DNA of 64,000 bases from Breznakia pachnodae (GCF_030814225.1 NZ_JAUSUR010000010.1:1-64000); one strand, 5' to 3'. Positions 8,549 through 17,409 are shown, numbered from the stretch's first letter. Numbers and translations: made by a program. Notes: generated from the sequence alone by a model not told the origin.

Positions 8549-10024
8549 ATGGAAAACTATAATTTTTGGTTCATTGTAGGAAGTCAGGATTTATATGGCG
8601 AAGAAACATTAAAAAAAGTAAACGAACATAGTTTAGAAATGGTAAATTCATGGAATGTAAATAAAACGATTTCTTTTAATATAGTCTGGAAACCAGTGGT
8701 ACGAAATTCAAAAGAAATAAGCGATGTAATAAAAGATGCAAACAATGATGAAGAATGTATAGGATTGATTACTTGGATGCATACCTTCTCGCCTAGCAAG
8801 ATGTGGATATCAGGTTTGAAAAGTTTAAAAAAACCTATTCTACACATAAATACACAATATAATAAAGAAATTCCATGGTCTGATATTGACATGGATTTTA
8901 TGAATTTAAATCAATCAGCTCATGGCGATCGAGAACATGGATTTATTTTGGCACGTATGCGGATCCCTCAAAAAGTGATTTGTGGATATTGGAGAGAAAT
9001 TGAAACATGTCAGAGAATTGATAGTTGGATGAGAGCTGCAATTGGAGCTCATGAAAGTAATAAAACAAAGGTATTAAGAATATCAGATAATATGCGAGAT
9101 GTTGCTGTTACTGAAGGTGACAAAGTTGAGGCCGCAATTAAACTGGGTTGGACAATCGATTATTATGGTGTTGGTGATATTATTGATTATGTAAATAGAG
9201 TTACAGAAGATGAAATTAGTAAAAAGTTAGAAGAATATAAATCTTTATATGATTTTAATAGTGCATTAATGGAATCTATAAGGTATCAGGCAAAAGAAGA
9301 AATAGCTATTGAAAAGTGTATGAAAGAAAAAGGTGATTACAATGCATTTCATACAAATTTTCAGGACTTACAAGCGTTACGTCAATTACCAGGGTTATCA
9401 GTTCAGAATTTAATGCGAAAAGGCTATGGATTCGCAGGAGAAGGTGATTGGAAAACTGCAGCACTTTGCAGAATTATGAAACAAATGGTTGCAGATAAAG
9501 AAAATGGTACAGGATTTATGGAAGATTACACTTATCATTTGAATTCGCAAAATAGTATGAATTTAGGATCTCATATGCTAGAAGTTTGTCCAAGTTTTGC
9601 TGATGAAAAACCTAGAATAATCGTTAGTGAATTGGATATTGGAGGAAGGGAAGCACCTGCACGATTAGTGTTCAAAGCGAAAGCGGGAAATGCTATATTA
9701 GTAACCTTAACCGATATGGGAGGAAGGTTTCGAATGATTTGCCATGATATTGTTTGTCAAAACCAAGACGAAGAAATGCCAAATTTACCAGTTGCAGGAG
9801 TTTTATGGAAGCCTTTACCTGATTTTATAACTGGTACAGAGGCATGGATTTATGCAGGTGGAGGTCATCATAGTGTTTTAAGTTATGATTTGACTGCAGA
9901 TATCATGAGAGACTTTGCAGAAATTATGCAAATTGAATTTGTGCATATTGATAAACAACTGAATCTTCAGCAATTTCGAAAAGAACTTGATTGGAATGAT
10001 CTTATCTGGAAGTTTAAAGGGTAA
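8549..10024 (+). CDS. araA: L-arabinose isomerase
   Basis: A 491-residue enzyme of the usual AraA length that interconverts L-arabinose and L-ribulose with a Mn2+ ion. Visible family features are the N-terminal FWFIVGSQDLYGEE, a central metal/substrate region (LMRKGYGFAGEGDWKTAAL) and the C-terminal GTEAWIYAGGGHHSVLSYDLT with paired His. TAGGAG lies 7 bases upstream. It is followed at once by the epimerase gene, giving the standard isomerase-epimerase-kinase arabinose route. Confidence 0.95.
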   Translation: MENYNFWFIVGSQDLYGEETLKKVNEHSLEMVNSWNVNKTISFNIVWKPVVRNSKEISDVIKDANNDEECIGLITWMHTFSPSKMWISGLKSLKKPILHINTQYNKEIPWSDIDMDFMNLNQSAHGDREHGFILARMRIPQKVICGYWREIETCQRIDSWMRAAIGAHESNKTKVLRISDNMRDVAVTEGDKVEAAIKLGWTIDYYGVGDIIDYVNRVTEDEISKKLEEYKSLYDFNSALMESIRYQAKEEIAIEKCMKEKGDYNAFHTNFQDLQALRQLPGLSVQNLMRKGYGFAGEGDWKTAALCRIMKQMVADKENGTGFMEDYTYHLNSQNSMNLGSHMLEVCPSFADEKPRIIVSELDIGGREAPARLVFKAKAGNAILVTLTDMGGRFRMICHDIVCQNQDEEMPNLPVAGVLWKPLPDFITGTEAWIYAGGGHHSVLSYDLTADIMRDFAEIMQIEFVHIDKQLNLQQFRKELDWNDLIWKFKG

Positions 10025-10028
10025 ATTT

Positions 10029-10724
10029 ATGTATCAGAAGTTGAAGGAAAAAGTATTAAAAGCAAATCTTTTGCTACCAAAATATAATTTGATTACTTTT
10101 ACTTGGGGAAATGTTTCTGAGATTGATCGAAAGAGAAAAGTGATTGCAATAAAACCAAGTGGAGTGGAGTATGAGAATATGCAAATAGATGATGTTGTTG
10201 TATGTGATTTGCAAGGTAATGTAATAGAAGGAAATCTGAAACCGTCGAGTGATTTAATGACTCATATTGAATTATATAAACATTTTGAAAATATAAATGG
10301 TATTGTACATACGCACTCGAGATGGGCAACTGTATTTGCACAAGCAGGTTTTAATATTCCTGTTTATGGAACAACACAAGCAGATTATTTCTTTGGTGAT
10401 ATTCCATGCACAAGATTAATGAGTAAAAAAGAAATTAATGAAAATTATGAGAAAGAGACTGGCAAAGTCATTGTAGAAACATTTAGAGAGCGAAAGTTAA
10501 GTCCAGATAATATTTCTGGAGTTCTAGTTCATAGTCATGGTCCTTTTGTTTGGGGAATTGATTGTATGGACGCCGTATATAAAGCAGTTGTTATGGAAGA
10601 ATGTGCACAAATGGCTTATGCAACTATTACCTTAAATAGGGATGTAGCAAACATTCAAGAAGAATTACTGGATAAACATTTTAAAAGAAAACATGGGCCC
10701 AATGCCTATTATGGACAAAAGTAG
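10029..10724 (+). CDS. araD: L-ribulose-5-phosphate 4-epimerase
   Basis: A 231-residue class II aldolase-fold epimerase that converts L-ribulose 5-phosphate to D-xylulose 5-phosphate. Features are TWGNVSEIDR, the phosphate-binding KPSGVEYE, and zinc-binding His in VHTHSRWATVFAQAG and LVHSHGPFVWG. The start is the ATG at 10029, four bases after the araA stop, with AAAGGG just before it. An in-frame upstream ATG inside araA is unlikely. It links L-arabinose catabolism to the pentose phosphate or phosphoketolase pathway. Confidence 0.95.
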   Translation: MYQKLKEKVLKANLLLPKYNLITFTWGNVSEIDRKRKVIAIKPSGVEYENMQIDDVVVCDLQGNVIEGNLKPSSDLMTHIELYKHFENINGIVHTHSRWATVFAQAGFNIPVYGTTQADYFFGDIPCTRLMSKKEINENYEKETGKVIVETFRERKLSPDNISGVLVHSHGPFVWGIDCMDAVYKAVVMEECAQMAYATITLNRDVANIQEELLDKHFKRKHGPNAYYGQK

Positions 10725-10803
10725 TGGGGAGTTAACTATAAATATAGACCCCCACTATATTTGCAATATAATACAAATTTCAATTAAAGAGAGGTGTTAT
10801 AAA

Positions 10804-12402
10804 ATGAGTATTGAAAAGATTAAAGAACAGATTATAGAGGGAGAGATTGTATTGGGTATTGAACTTGGTTCGACACGGATAAAAGCAGTGCTTATAGATG
10901 TAAATCATACTCCTATCGCAAAGGGAAATTACGAATGGAAAAGTCAATATATAAATGATATCTTCACCTACTCATTAGATGATATTTGGAAAGGGATTCA
11001 GTCTTGCTATAAATCACTAAAAGATAATGTAAAGGAAGAGTATGGTGTAATAATTAGAAAAATAGCTTCCATTGGAATAAGTGGAATGATGCATGGCTAT
11101 ATGGTTTTTGATAAAGATGACAGATTACTTGTACCCTTTAGAACTTGGCAAAATACAACAACTGAATGTGCATCAAAGAAATTAACTAAATTATTTGATT
11201 ATAAAATTCCACAACGATGGTGTATTTCTCATTTGTATCAAGCAATTTTGAATGATGAAAATCATGTAGAAAATATCAATTATATGACTACCCTTTCAGG
11301 ATATATTCATTATAAATTAACTGGTAATAAGGTTGTTGGAGTGGGCGAGGCTTCAGGAATGTTTCCGATTGATTTGGATAAGAAAAATTACAACAATGAA
11401 ATGATAAACGCTTTTGATAACTTAGTTAAAAACCATAATTATAATTGGAAAATAAAAGATATATTGCCAAAAGTTCTCCTAGCAGGTGAATTGGCAGGAA
11501 CACTAACTTTAGAAGGATCGTTATTATTAGATAATGATGGTGATTTGCAGTCTGGTTGTATATTTTGTCCTCCAGAAGGAGATGCAGGAACAGGTATGGT
11601 GGCAACCAATACAATATCTGAGAGATCTTGTAATATATCTGCAGGCACTAGTATTTTTTCTATGGTTGTGATAGAGAAAGAATTATCAAGAGTTTATGAA
11701 GAACTTGATTTAGTAATGACTCCAGATGGAAAACTAGTTACAATGGTTCATGTGAATAACTGTACATCAGATTTAAATGAATGGATGGACTTATTTTCGG
11801 AGGTATTAAAAACTTTTGGTGTTACTGTACAACGTGATTATTTATACGAACATTTATTTAAACAAATAGAAACCGCTGATATGGATAATGAGAGTATGCT
11901 TTTATATAACTTTCTTTCTGGAGAACATATTCTACAATTAGTAAATGGATGTCCTTTATTTGTTAGAAGCCCTAATAGTAATTTATCACTTTCAAATTTT
12001 ATGAAAGTACAATTGTATTCTACAATATGTGTACTTAAATTAGGTATGGATTTACTACAAGAGGAAGGAATAAAAATTGATTATGTTCTTGCTCATGGTG
12101 GATTATTCAAGACAAGAGGAGTTGTAGATAAAATAGTATCATCAGCTTTGAATGTTCCTGTTTCTTTGATGGAAACAGCAAATGAAGGAGGAGCTTGGGG
12201 CATGGCAATTTTAGCGAGTTATATAGGGTCCTCACAAAGTTTGGAATCATATCTAAATAATATTGTTTTCTCTAAAGTAACCAAAAGAACAATAAATCCA
12301 GACTTATTGATGATGAAAAGTTATAATGAATATGCAAAGAGATATACAAAAGGATTACCTGTAGTTAAATTAGCATCACAAACTATAAACAAAGAATTCT
12401 AA
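10804..12402 (+). CDS. FGGY-family carbohydrate kinase, probable L-ribulokinase
   Basis: A 532-residue FGGY kinase. The N-terminal ATP-binding lobe begins VLGIELGSTRIKAVLID. GISGMMHGYMVF, PEGDAGTGMVATN and the C-terminal LAHGGLFKTRGVVD are FGGY-like. It is not closely like classical AraB. By its place directly after araA and araD it most likely phosphorylates L-ribulose, as the non-orthologous ribulokinases of clostridia do. The start at 10804 is chosen for GAGAGGTG 9 bases upstream. It is the last gene of the operon, and no clear terminator follows within the AT-rich gap. Confidence 0.8.
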   Translation: MSIEKIKEQIIEGEIVLGIELGSTRIKAVLIDVNHTPIAKGNYEWKSQYINDIFTYSLDDIWKGIQSCYKSLKDNVKEEYGVIIRKIASIGISGMMHGYMVFDKDDRLLVPFRTWQNTTTECASKKLTKLFDYKIPQRWCISHLYQAILNDENHVENINYMTTLSGYIHYKLTGNKVVGVGEASGMFPIDLDKKNYNNEMINAFDNLVKNHNYNWKIKDILPKVLLAGELAGTLTLEGSLLLDNDGDLQSGCIFCPPEGDAGTGMVATNTISERSCNISAGTSIFSMVVIEKELSRVYEELDLVMTPDGKLVTMVHVNNCTSDLNEWMDLFSEVLKTFGVTVQRDYLYEHLFKQIETADMDNESMLLYNFLSGEHILQLVNGCPLFVRSPNSNLSLSNFMKVQLYSTICVLKLGMDLLQEEGIKIDYVLAHGGLFKTRGVVDKIVSSALNVPVSLMETANEGGAWGMAILASYIGSSQSLESYLNNIVFSKVTKRTINPDLLMMKSYNEYAKRYTKGLPVVKLASQTINKEF

Positions 12403-12568
12403 AGACTATTTTTTAAAATTATACAGTATTATATTATTACTAGTTATTGATTTATATAAGGTAGAATTATTTCATTGTAGTCGTCTTCATAATTATTTGT
12501 TTTTAAACCCATTCATGATAATATTAGTGTATACATAAATTAGATTCTTCAGAATGGAGGAGCATGAA

Positions 12569-13375
12569 ATGAGTATATACAAACTAAGTCTAATTAACAA
12601 ATTATTGCATATTATTAATGAAAACAGCACTGATAATCCAAACTATGTTTTAGCTCAATATTTTTTAGAACATTATCTGGAATTAAGTGATGCAAATATC
12701 TATAAGGTTGCTGAAGATTGTTTTGTATCAAGAAGTTCAGTAAGACGTTTCTGTAAGTCAATTGGATATGATAACTTTAAGGACTTAAAGACAGAGTTTA
12801 AATCTTTGAATCATGAATATACTTATTTTATCCAACTGCAAGAAGGGCATAAGAATGCAAAAGAATATGCAGAATGGACTAAAAAAGAAATATTATCGAT
12901 GCCGAAAGAAGTTGATAATAATATAAAATTTGAAGATTATGATAAAATTGTTACTCATATTCAAAGCAGTGAACATCCAGTATTACTTTCTTCATATTCT
13001 AGTAATATGGTGTTGTTGGAGTTTCAACGACCTTTAGTGTTGAGTGGAAAGATTGTGAATGTAATGTCCGATAATAATATGGATGAAGAAAGCTTGCTGG
13101 ATTTAAATGAGAATGATTATCTGTTAGTTGTTTCCTCTTCAGGACAATTTGCGAAAGAAGTACAGGAACTTATAAAAAAGGTCAAAGCACATAAGGCACT
13201 GGTTACTACTGCAAGGGATAAATCCTTTTCTGATACATATGATGAGGTATATTTCTTAAGTGATTATGATCATTCAGGTGAAAAGAGTATTCCAGGAAAG
13301 TATGGATTGAACTATTTCTTTGATCGATTATACAATGCTTACTATATAAAATATGGTACTAAAATTTCTGAATAA
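12569..13375 (+). CDS. MurR/RpiR-family transcriptional regulator
   Basis: A 268-residue regulator with an N-terminal RpiR helix-turn-helix (NIYKVAEDCFVSRSSVRRFCKSIGYDNFKDLK) and a C-terminal SIS-like sugar-phosphate binding domain (HPVLLSSYSSNM; YLLVVSSSGQFAKEVQELIKK). The ATG at 12569 follows GGAGGAG at 12556-12562. It lies between the arabinose operon and the convergent 6-phospho-beta-glucosidase, and could act on either. The beta-glucoside region has symmetric operator-like arms and no BglG/LicT antiterminator gene nearby, which favours control of that locus. Confidence 0.85.
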   Translation: MSIYKLSLINKLLHIINENSTDNPNYVLAQYFLEHYLELSDANIYKVAEDCFVSRSSVRRFCKSIGYDNFKDLKTEFKSLNHEYTYFIQLQEGHKNAKEYAEWTKKEILSMPKEVDNNIKFEDYDKIVTHIQSSEHPVLLSSYSSNMVLLEFQRPLVLSGKIVNVMSDNNMDEESLLDLNENDYLLVVSSSGQFAKEVQELIKKVKAHKALVTTARDKSFSDTYDEVYFLSDYDHSGEKSIPGKYGLNYFFDRLYNAYYIKYGTKISE

Positions 13376-13378
13376 AAG

Positions 13379-13427
13379 AAAAAGCGATGGTGATGTAGTG
13401 TAAACTACAATTACCATCGCTTTCTTA
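13379..13427. terminator. Bidirectional terminator
   Basis: Stem AAAGCGATGGT / ACCATCGCTTT with an inner GTAGT-ACTAC stem and flanking A and T runs, between the convergent RpiR and 6-phospho-beta-glucosidase genes. Confidence 0.85.
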
Positions 13428-13430
13428 GGT

Positions 13431-14906
13431 TTATTTACCTAGCATCTCTTTTCCCCAATCTTTTCCATTTGATTTGATTAGTTTAGAGTACCAGTAGAAT
13501 GAATCTTTTCTAATTCTCTTCATACCTAATTCAGATGCATCTTTTGCATTTGCTAATTCCTCATCAGTTGCGTCAATGAATACAAGACCATAGCGTTTCG
13601 CCATACCATTACCTGTAGATAATAAATCAGTAAATGACCATGGGTTGTATCCAATAACTTCAACACCATCTTCGATTGCTAGTCCTACTTGATAGATGTT
13701 TTCACGTAAGAATTCAATTCTTTCTGGATCGTGAACTTCACCATTTTCATCTTTTGCTTCATGCATACCGAAACCATTTTCCATAATCATCATTGGAAGT
13801 TGGTAGTGATCCCATAAGTATCTTAATGTATAACGTAATGATACTGGATCGATTTCCCAGTCCCAATCATTTGTTTCTACATATGGGTTGTTTGTAAGTG
13901 CATATTGTCCAGGGACAACAGGGAACTTAAGATTTCCTTTTACACCATCTTTGTTTAATAGGTATTCTTGTTCTTCTGCGTCTAATGGTGCATCTTTACC
14001 AGTATTACTACGGTAGCAGTTTACACCAATGTAGTCGATTTTAGCAGCAAGCATTAATTCTTCATCTCCAGGTTGGATTCCAGGATCGATGTCGTTATTT
14101 TTCCAGTAGTTCTTTAAGAAGTTGCTGTATTTTCCATAAGCATTTGTGTCATTCCAGATTTTTTCTGTGAATTCTTCAGCGTTCATTGCCCCAATTTGGT
14201 CCATTGGTTTACAAGTTTCAGGATAGATAGGAACCATTCCAGGAACTGGTCCAATTTTTCCACCTTCTACCATTTCATGACAAGCAATTACTGCTTTAGC
14301 TGAACACATATTCATATTGTGATTGATTACCCATTTTTGTCTAAACCAATCCGTACATCCTTTGGAAACACCTAGCCAGTGTCCATAACAGATTTGCATA
14401 TTTTGTTCGTTAATTGCTAACCAATATTTTACTCGATCACCAAAGTTTTCAAAACAAACTTTAGCATAATATTCAAATTCATCTACAATACTACGGTCTA
14501 ACCAACCATTGCATTTTTCTTCCACCCATACTGGCATATCATAGTGATATAACGTTACGATTGGTGTTATATTATGTTTCAATAATTCATTAATTAAGTT
14601 ATTGTAGAAATCAATACCTGCCTGATTTACTTTTCTATCACTATTTGGAATGATACGAGGCCAAGCCAGTGAAAATCTATAAGAAGTAAATCCACACTCT
14701 GCCATTAATGCAACGTCTTCTTTGTAATGGTGGTAGTGGTCTGCTGCAATTGAGTTATCTGCGAAAGGTTTTTTCGTCTTCGAGTTTAAGTCAATAATTG
14801 CTGGTGTTCTACCATCTGCTTCAGTCGCACCTTCTACTTGCCATGCGGCACTACTTGCTCCCCAGAAAAATCCTTCTGGGAATTTTGGATCATGTTTATA
14901 ATGCAT
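13431..14906 (-). CDS. 6-phospho-beta-glucosidase (GH1)
   Basis: A 491-residue GH1 enzyme that hydrolyses phosphorylated beta-glucosides delivered by the PTS. The N-terminal PEGFFWGASSAAWQVEGA is the GH1 signature. The acid/base Glu lies in WLAINEQN (Asn-Glu, with Gln in place of the usual Pro) and the nucleophile in MIMENGFGM. The STGNGMAKRYGLVFID stretch near the C-terminus matches the phosphate-recognising loop of 6-phospho enzymes. AGGAGG lies upstream on the minus strand. It is divergent from the glucose-family PTS permease that would supply its substrate. Confidence 0.92.
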   Translation of the reverse strand: MHYKHDPKFPEGFFWGASSAAWQVEGATEADGRTPAIIDLNSKTKKPFADNSIAADHYHHYKEDVALMAECGFTSYRFSLAWPRIIPNSDRKVNQAGIDFYNNLINELLKHNITPIVTLYHYDMPVWVEEKCNGWLDRSIVDEFEYYAKVCFENFGDRVKYWLAINEQNMQICYGHWLGVSKGCTDWFRQKWVINHNMNMCSAKAVIACHEMVEGGKIGPVPGMVPIYPETCKPMDQIGAMNAEEFTEKIWNDTNAYGKYSNFLKNYWKNNDIDPGIQPGDEELMLAAKIDYIGVNCYRSNTGKDAPLDAEEQEYLLNKDGVKGNLKFPVVPGQYALTNNPYVETNDWDWEIDPVSLRYTLRYLWDHYQLPMMIMENGFGMHEAKDENGEVHDPERIEFLRENIYQVGLAIEDGVEVIGYNPWSFTDLLSTGNGMAKRYGLVFIDATDEELANAKDASELGMKRIRKDSFYWYSKLIKSNGKDWGKEMLGK

Positions 14907-14935
14907 ATATCTAGTTCCTCCTCTTTCAAATTAGT

Positions 14936-14959
14936 GATTCGCGCAAATCATCATCACAA
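14936..14959 (-). promoter_or_regulatory. Operator-like element, glucosidase arm
   Basis: On the minus strand it reads GATGATTTGCGCGAATC, a near-palindrome with a GCGC centre, about 30 bp before the 6-phospho-beta-glucosidase start. The same 17-base core occurs in opposite orientation in front of the PTS permease at 15323-15339. The bound regulator is unknown; the RpiR-family protein is a candidate. Confidence 0.6.
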
Positions 14960-14995
14960 TAGTGATTTCATAAGTTTACTACTATTGCTAACCAC

Positions 14996-15040
14996 ATTAT
15001 ATCAAAGCAGTTTTCATAAAAGGGGGCTATTATGTGCCCC
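14996..15040 (-). promoter_or_regulatory. Promoter and GGGGC inverted repeat, glucosidase arm
   Basis: A minus-strand -10 box TATAAT (14996-15001) lies just downstream of a GGGGC/GCCCC inverted repeat followed by T residues (15018-15040). No good -35 is seen, because the repeat occupies that place. It may be an activator site, or a terminator that insulates the promoter. Confidence 0.45.
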
Positions 15041-15236
15041 TATTTATCGAAGTAGAAAGATTCGGTTGTGATATATACACCATTTTAGAAGTAGGGATTA
15101 TATATAGTACTTTACCTTCCTTATTATATACTGCTATAGTAGATGTACAGGCAGATTGAAAATTATTTCTTGGGAAATAAGGTTTTGTGGATTAGTTCCT
15201 AAATGTTGGAACCAATCATTCAAAAAGAACAGGATT
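15041..15236. other. Central part of the divergent intergenic region
   Basis: A non-coding AT-rich core of the 618-bp gap between the glucosidase and the permease. The only structure seen is an imperfect inverted repeat ATTAGTTCC / GGAACCAAT (15191-15217), 20 bp before the right-hand GGGGC repeat. It does not resemble a BglG/LicT antiterminator site closely enough to be called one. Confidence 0.5.
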
Positions 15237-15280
15237 GGGGCACATATTAGCCCCTTTTTGAATTTTTACTTTGTTATAAT
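15237..15280 (+). promoter_or_regulatory. Promoter and GGGGC inverted repeat, permease arm
   Basis: GGGGC-(8 bases)-GCCCC and a T run (15237-15259) are followed by -10 TATAAT at 15275-15280. This mirrors the glucosidase arm in sequence and order. As on that side, no consensus -35 is visible. Confidence 0.5.
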
Positions 15281-15291
15281 AAAATTAGCAA

Positions 15292-15305
15292 TGATAGCGA
15301 TTACA
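15292..15305 (+). promoter_or_regulatory. Catabolite-responsive element (cre)
   Basis: TGATAGCGATTACA fits the CcpA consensus TGNNARCGNWWWCA at every fixed position. It lies 11 bases downstream of the -10 box, where bound CcpA would block transcription of the permease when preferred sugars are present. The glucosidase arm lacks a matching cre. Confidence 0.6.
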
Positions 15306-15318
15306 TAAAACTGCTGTC

Positions 15319-15339
15319 TTGTGATGATTTGCGCGAATC
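15319..15339 (+). promoter_or_regulatory. Operator-like element, permease arm
   Basis: TTGTGAT followed by GATTTGCGCGAATC, inverted relative to the copy at 14936-14959. It lies in the untranslated leader about 185 bp before the permease start. The leader between here and 15524 holds no convincing gene. Confidence 0.6.
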
Positions 15340-15524
15340 AACATACTATTGTATATAAAAACAGAGTTGGGATGTAATGCATCTAATGATGCAATTACTT
15401 CGAAGTGCATAGGAAATATAGGGACTTGGAAGGATATTGAAAGCATTTCTTATACTTCTCTTAATGAACATTTGCTTGTATCTTTATTCGAAGAAATAAA
15501 GATACCGAAAGGAGACGAAGTAAT

Positions 15525-16910
15525 ATGGGAAAAGATTTTAAGAAAATTAGAGATTCAATTATTGATAACTGTGGTGGGGTAGAAAATATCGCAAGTGTGA
15601 GCCACTGTATGACTCGTTTACGTTTACAAATAAAAGATGCAGATAAATTTGATATAGAAAAGATTAAAGAAATTCCTGGAGTTTTGAATGTTGTTATCCA
15701 AAATGGAGAACATCAAGTAGTTATTGGACAGGATGTAGCTAGTCTATATGCAGAATTCCAAAAATTGGATGGCATTAAGACTGGTGGAGCAGTGGATGAT
15801 CCAGATGCACTAAAAGATGATACAGGATTCCAAAAAGGAAATATTATGAATGGTATCTTATCATTCATTGGAGGAACATTCTCTCCACTAATTCCCGTAC
15901 TTGTAGCTGGTGGGCTTACAGGTGCTGTACTTACTCTATTAACAAACTTCTTTGGAGTAACTACAGAATCAGGAACATATACAATTATTTATGCAATTAA
16001 CCAGGCAACGTTCTATTTCTTGCCAGTGTTCATTGGATTCTCAGCAGCAACTAGATTAAAAACAAATGGATATCTAGGAGCATTCTTGGGAGCAATTCTA
16101 TTATATTCAACAATTAATAATGCAGAAGGATTGGATTTCTTAGGAGTTCAGGTAGCACAAATTGCTTATAACTCTACCGTATTCCCAGTAATTCTTGGTG
16201 TGTTGTTTATGTCAGTTGTATATAAATTCCTACAAAAATATACACCAGTGTATTTAAGAACGATATTCGTTCCACTGATTACAATTCTAATTACAGTACC
16301 AGTTACATTAATTGTGCTTGGACCAATTGGTAACACAGTAGGTACATGGTTGGCAGATGGAGTATTTGCAATCTACGATGTAGTACCAGCAATCGCTGTT
16401 ATGATCATTGGTATTACAACACCATTATTAGTATTCTTTGGAATGAACAATGCAACATATCCAGTCGTATTCGCATTATTGGCACAAGTTGGTAGTGATC
16501 CATTAATTTGTACAGGAATGGCACCAGCAAATGTGGCAGTTGGAGGAGCTTGTTTGGCTGCAGCATTGATTGCGAAAAACGTAGAAGAAAAATCGGTATC
16601 AATTTCAGCTGGAGTCACTGCACTATGTGGTATTACAGAACCAGGAGTATATGGAGTATTATTCCCTAATCGTTATCCTTTAATTGGGGCAATGATTGGT
16701 GGAGGAATCGGAGGATTGATTGCTGGATTGTTTGGAATGACACAATATGTAATTTCTACACCAGGATTTATTTCAATTCCTGCTTACATTAATCCAGATG
16801 GTACAAATGAAAACTTGATTATTGCAGTTGCAGTTATGATTATTGCATTAGTAGTATCGTTTGCATGTACGTATCTTATTGGCAAAAAAAAACAGATAAA
16901 AGCAGTGTAG
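15525..16910 (+). CDS. PTS beta-glucoside-type EIIBC (in-frame part)
   Basis: A 461-residue protein with an N-terminal EIIB domain (residues 1-85; phosphorylated Cys28 in SVSHCMTRLRL) and an EIIC membrane domain from about 105 to 455, with the GITEPGVYGVLFP signature. Beta-glucoside permeases of this type are usually EIIBCA proteins of about 600 residues. Here the frame ends 19 bases beyond an A9 run, after LIGKKK, while the EIIA domain continues at once in the -1 frame. CGAAAGGAG precedes the ATG. It pairs with the divergent 6-phospho-beta-glucosidase. Confidence 0.9.
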   Translation: MGKDFKKIRDSIIDNCGGVENIASVSHCMTRLRLQIKDADKFDIEKIKEIPGVLNVVIQNGEHQVVIGQDVASLYAEFQKLDGIKTGGAVDDPDALKDDTGFQKGNIMNGILSFIGGTFSPLIPVLVAGGLTGAVLTLLTNFFGVTTESGTYTIIYAINQATFYFLPVFIGFSAATRLKTNGYLGAFLGAILLYSTINNAEGLDFLGVQVAQIAYNSTVFPVILGVLFMSVVYKFLQKYTPVYLRTIFVPLITILITVPVTLIVLGPIGNTVGTWLADGVFAIYDVVPAIAVMIIGITTPLLVFFGMNNATYPVVFALLAQVGSDPLICTGMAPANVAVGGACLAAALIAKNVEEKSVSISAGVTALCGITEPGVYGVLFPNRYPLIGAMIGGGIGGLIAGLFGMTQYVISTPGFISIPAYINPDGTNENLIIAVAVMIIALVVSFACTYLIGKKKQIKAV

Positions 16911-17365
16911 TTAGTTATAACGATAATAAAATAGTAGCACTTGCAGATGCAACACAGATTTTAATTACTGATGTAAATGATGAAGTGTTTGCAAGCAAGG
17001 CAATGGGGGATGGAGTAGCATTCAAACTAAAGGGTGATACAATTTATGCACCAGCGAGTGGTAAACTTAGTGTACTCTTCCCAACTGGGCATGCATTTGG
17101 AATTGCAATGAACAATGGAGTGGAGCTATTGTGTCACATTGGAATCAACACAGTTGAAGCAAATGGTAAGGGATTCACAGCGTTAAAAACTCAAGGAGAT
17201 TACGTAATTGCAGGAGAGCCTGTAATTAAATTAGATTTGAAAGAGTTAGAAAAAACTTACGATATGACAACAATGCTGATTGTTGTGAAACCTAATGAAA
17301 AACAAGTGGTGTTCAATACACCAAGTGATGTCAGAAGTGAAGAGGTAATTGCAAAGATTATATAA
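16865..17365 (+). CDS. PTS glucose-family EIIA domain (-1 frame of the EIIBC gene)
   Basis: This open frame carries an EIIA-Glc-type domain: GDGVAFKLKGDTIYAPASGKL, PTGHAFG and the phosphorylated His in ELLCHIGINTV. Meaningful sequence begins at the A9 run (codon ACA at 16892). The ATG at 16865 lies inside EIIBC with no ribosome binding site, so independent translation is unlikely. It is most simply the C-terminal domain of a single EIIBCA permease reached by frameshifting, or the second half of a gene broken by an indel. Confidence 0.85.
   Translation: MYVSYWQKKTDKSSVVSYNDNKIVALADATQILITDVNDEVFASKAMGDGVAFKLKGDTIYAPASGKLSVLFPTGHAFGIAMNNGVELLCHIGINTVEANGKGFTALKTQGDYVIAGEPVIKLDLKELEKTYDMTTMLIVVKPNEKQVVFNTPSDVRSEEVIAKII
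16884..16892 (+). other. A9 run: apparent -1 frameshift joining EIIBC to EIIA
   Basis: In the EIIBC frame the codons are GGC-AAA-AAA-AAA-CAG. This contains a slippery A-AAA-AAA heptamer in the correct phase for -1 slippage. Slipping one base back continues as ACA-GAT-AAA into the EIIA frame and would give one EIIBCA polypeptide of ordinary length. The alternatives are transcriptional slippage on A9, a real indel mutation, or a homopolymer error in the sequence. Confidence 0.7.
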
Positions 17366-17409
17366 GTAATCTTATGTTTACCACAAAAGTAAGAAATCAA
17401 ATATAAGCA

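Noticed and set aside
15181..15260. BglG/LicT ribonucleic antiterminator site
   Set aside because: A hairpin and T run are present, but the sequence does not match the conserved antiterminator and the hairpin lies upstream of the promoter-like box.
15349..15582. A 77-codon open frame in the leader of the PTS permease
   Set aside because: It begins with TTG without a ribosome binding site, lies in the untranslated leader behind operator elements and overlaps the permease in another frame.
16865..16892. Independent start of the EIIA frame at ATG 16865
   Set aside because: No ribosome binding site and the first codons only mirror EIIBC in another frame; frameshifting or an indel explains the layout better.
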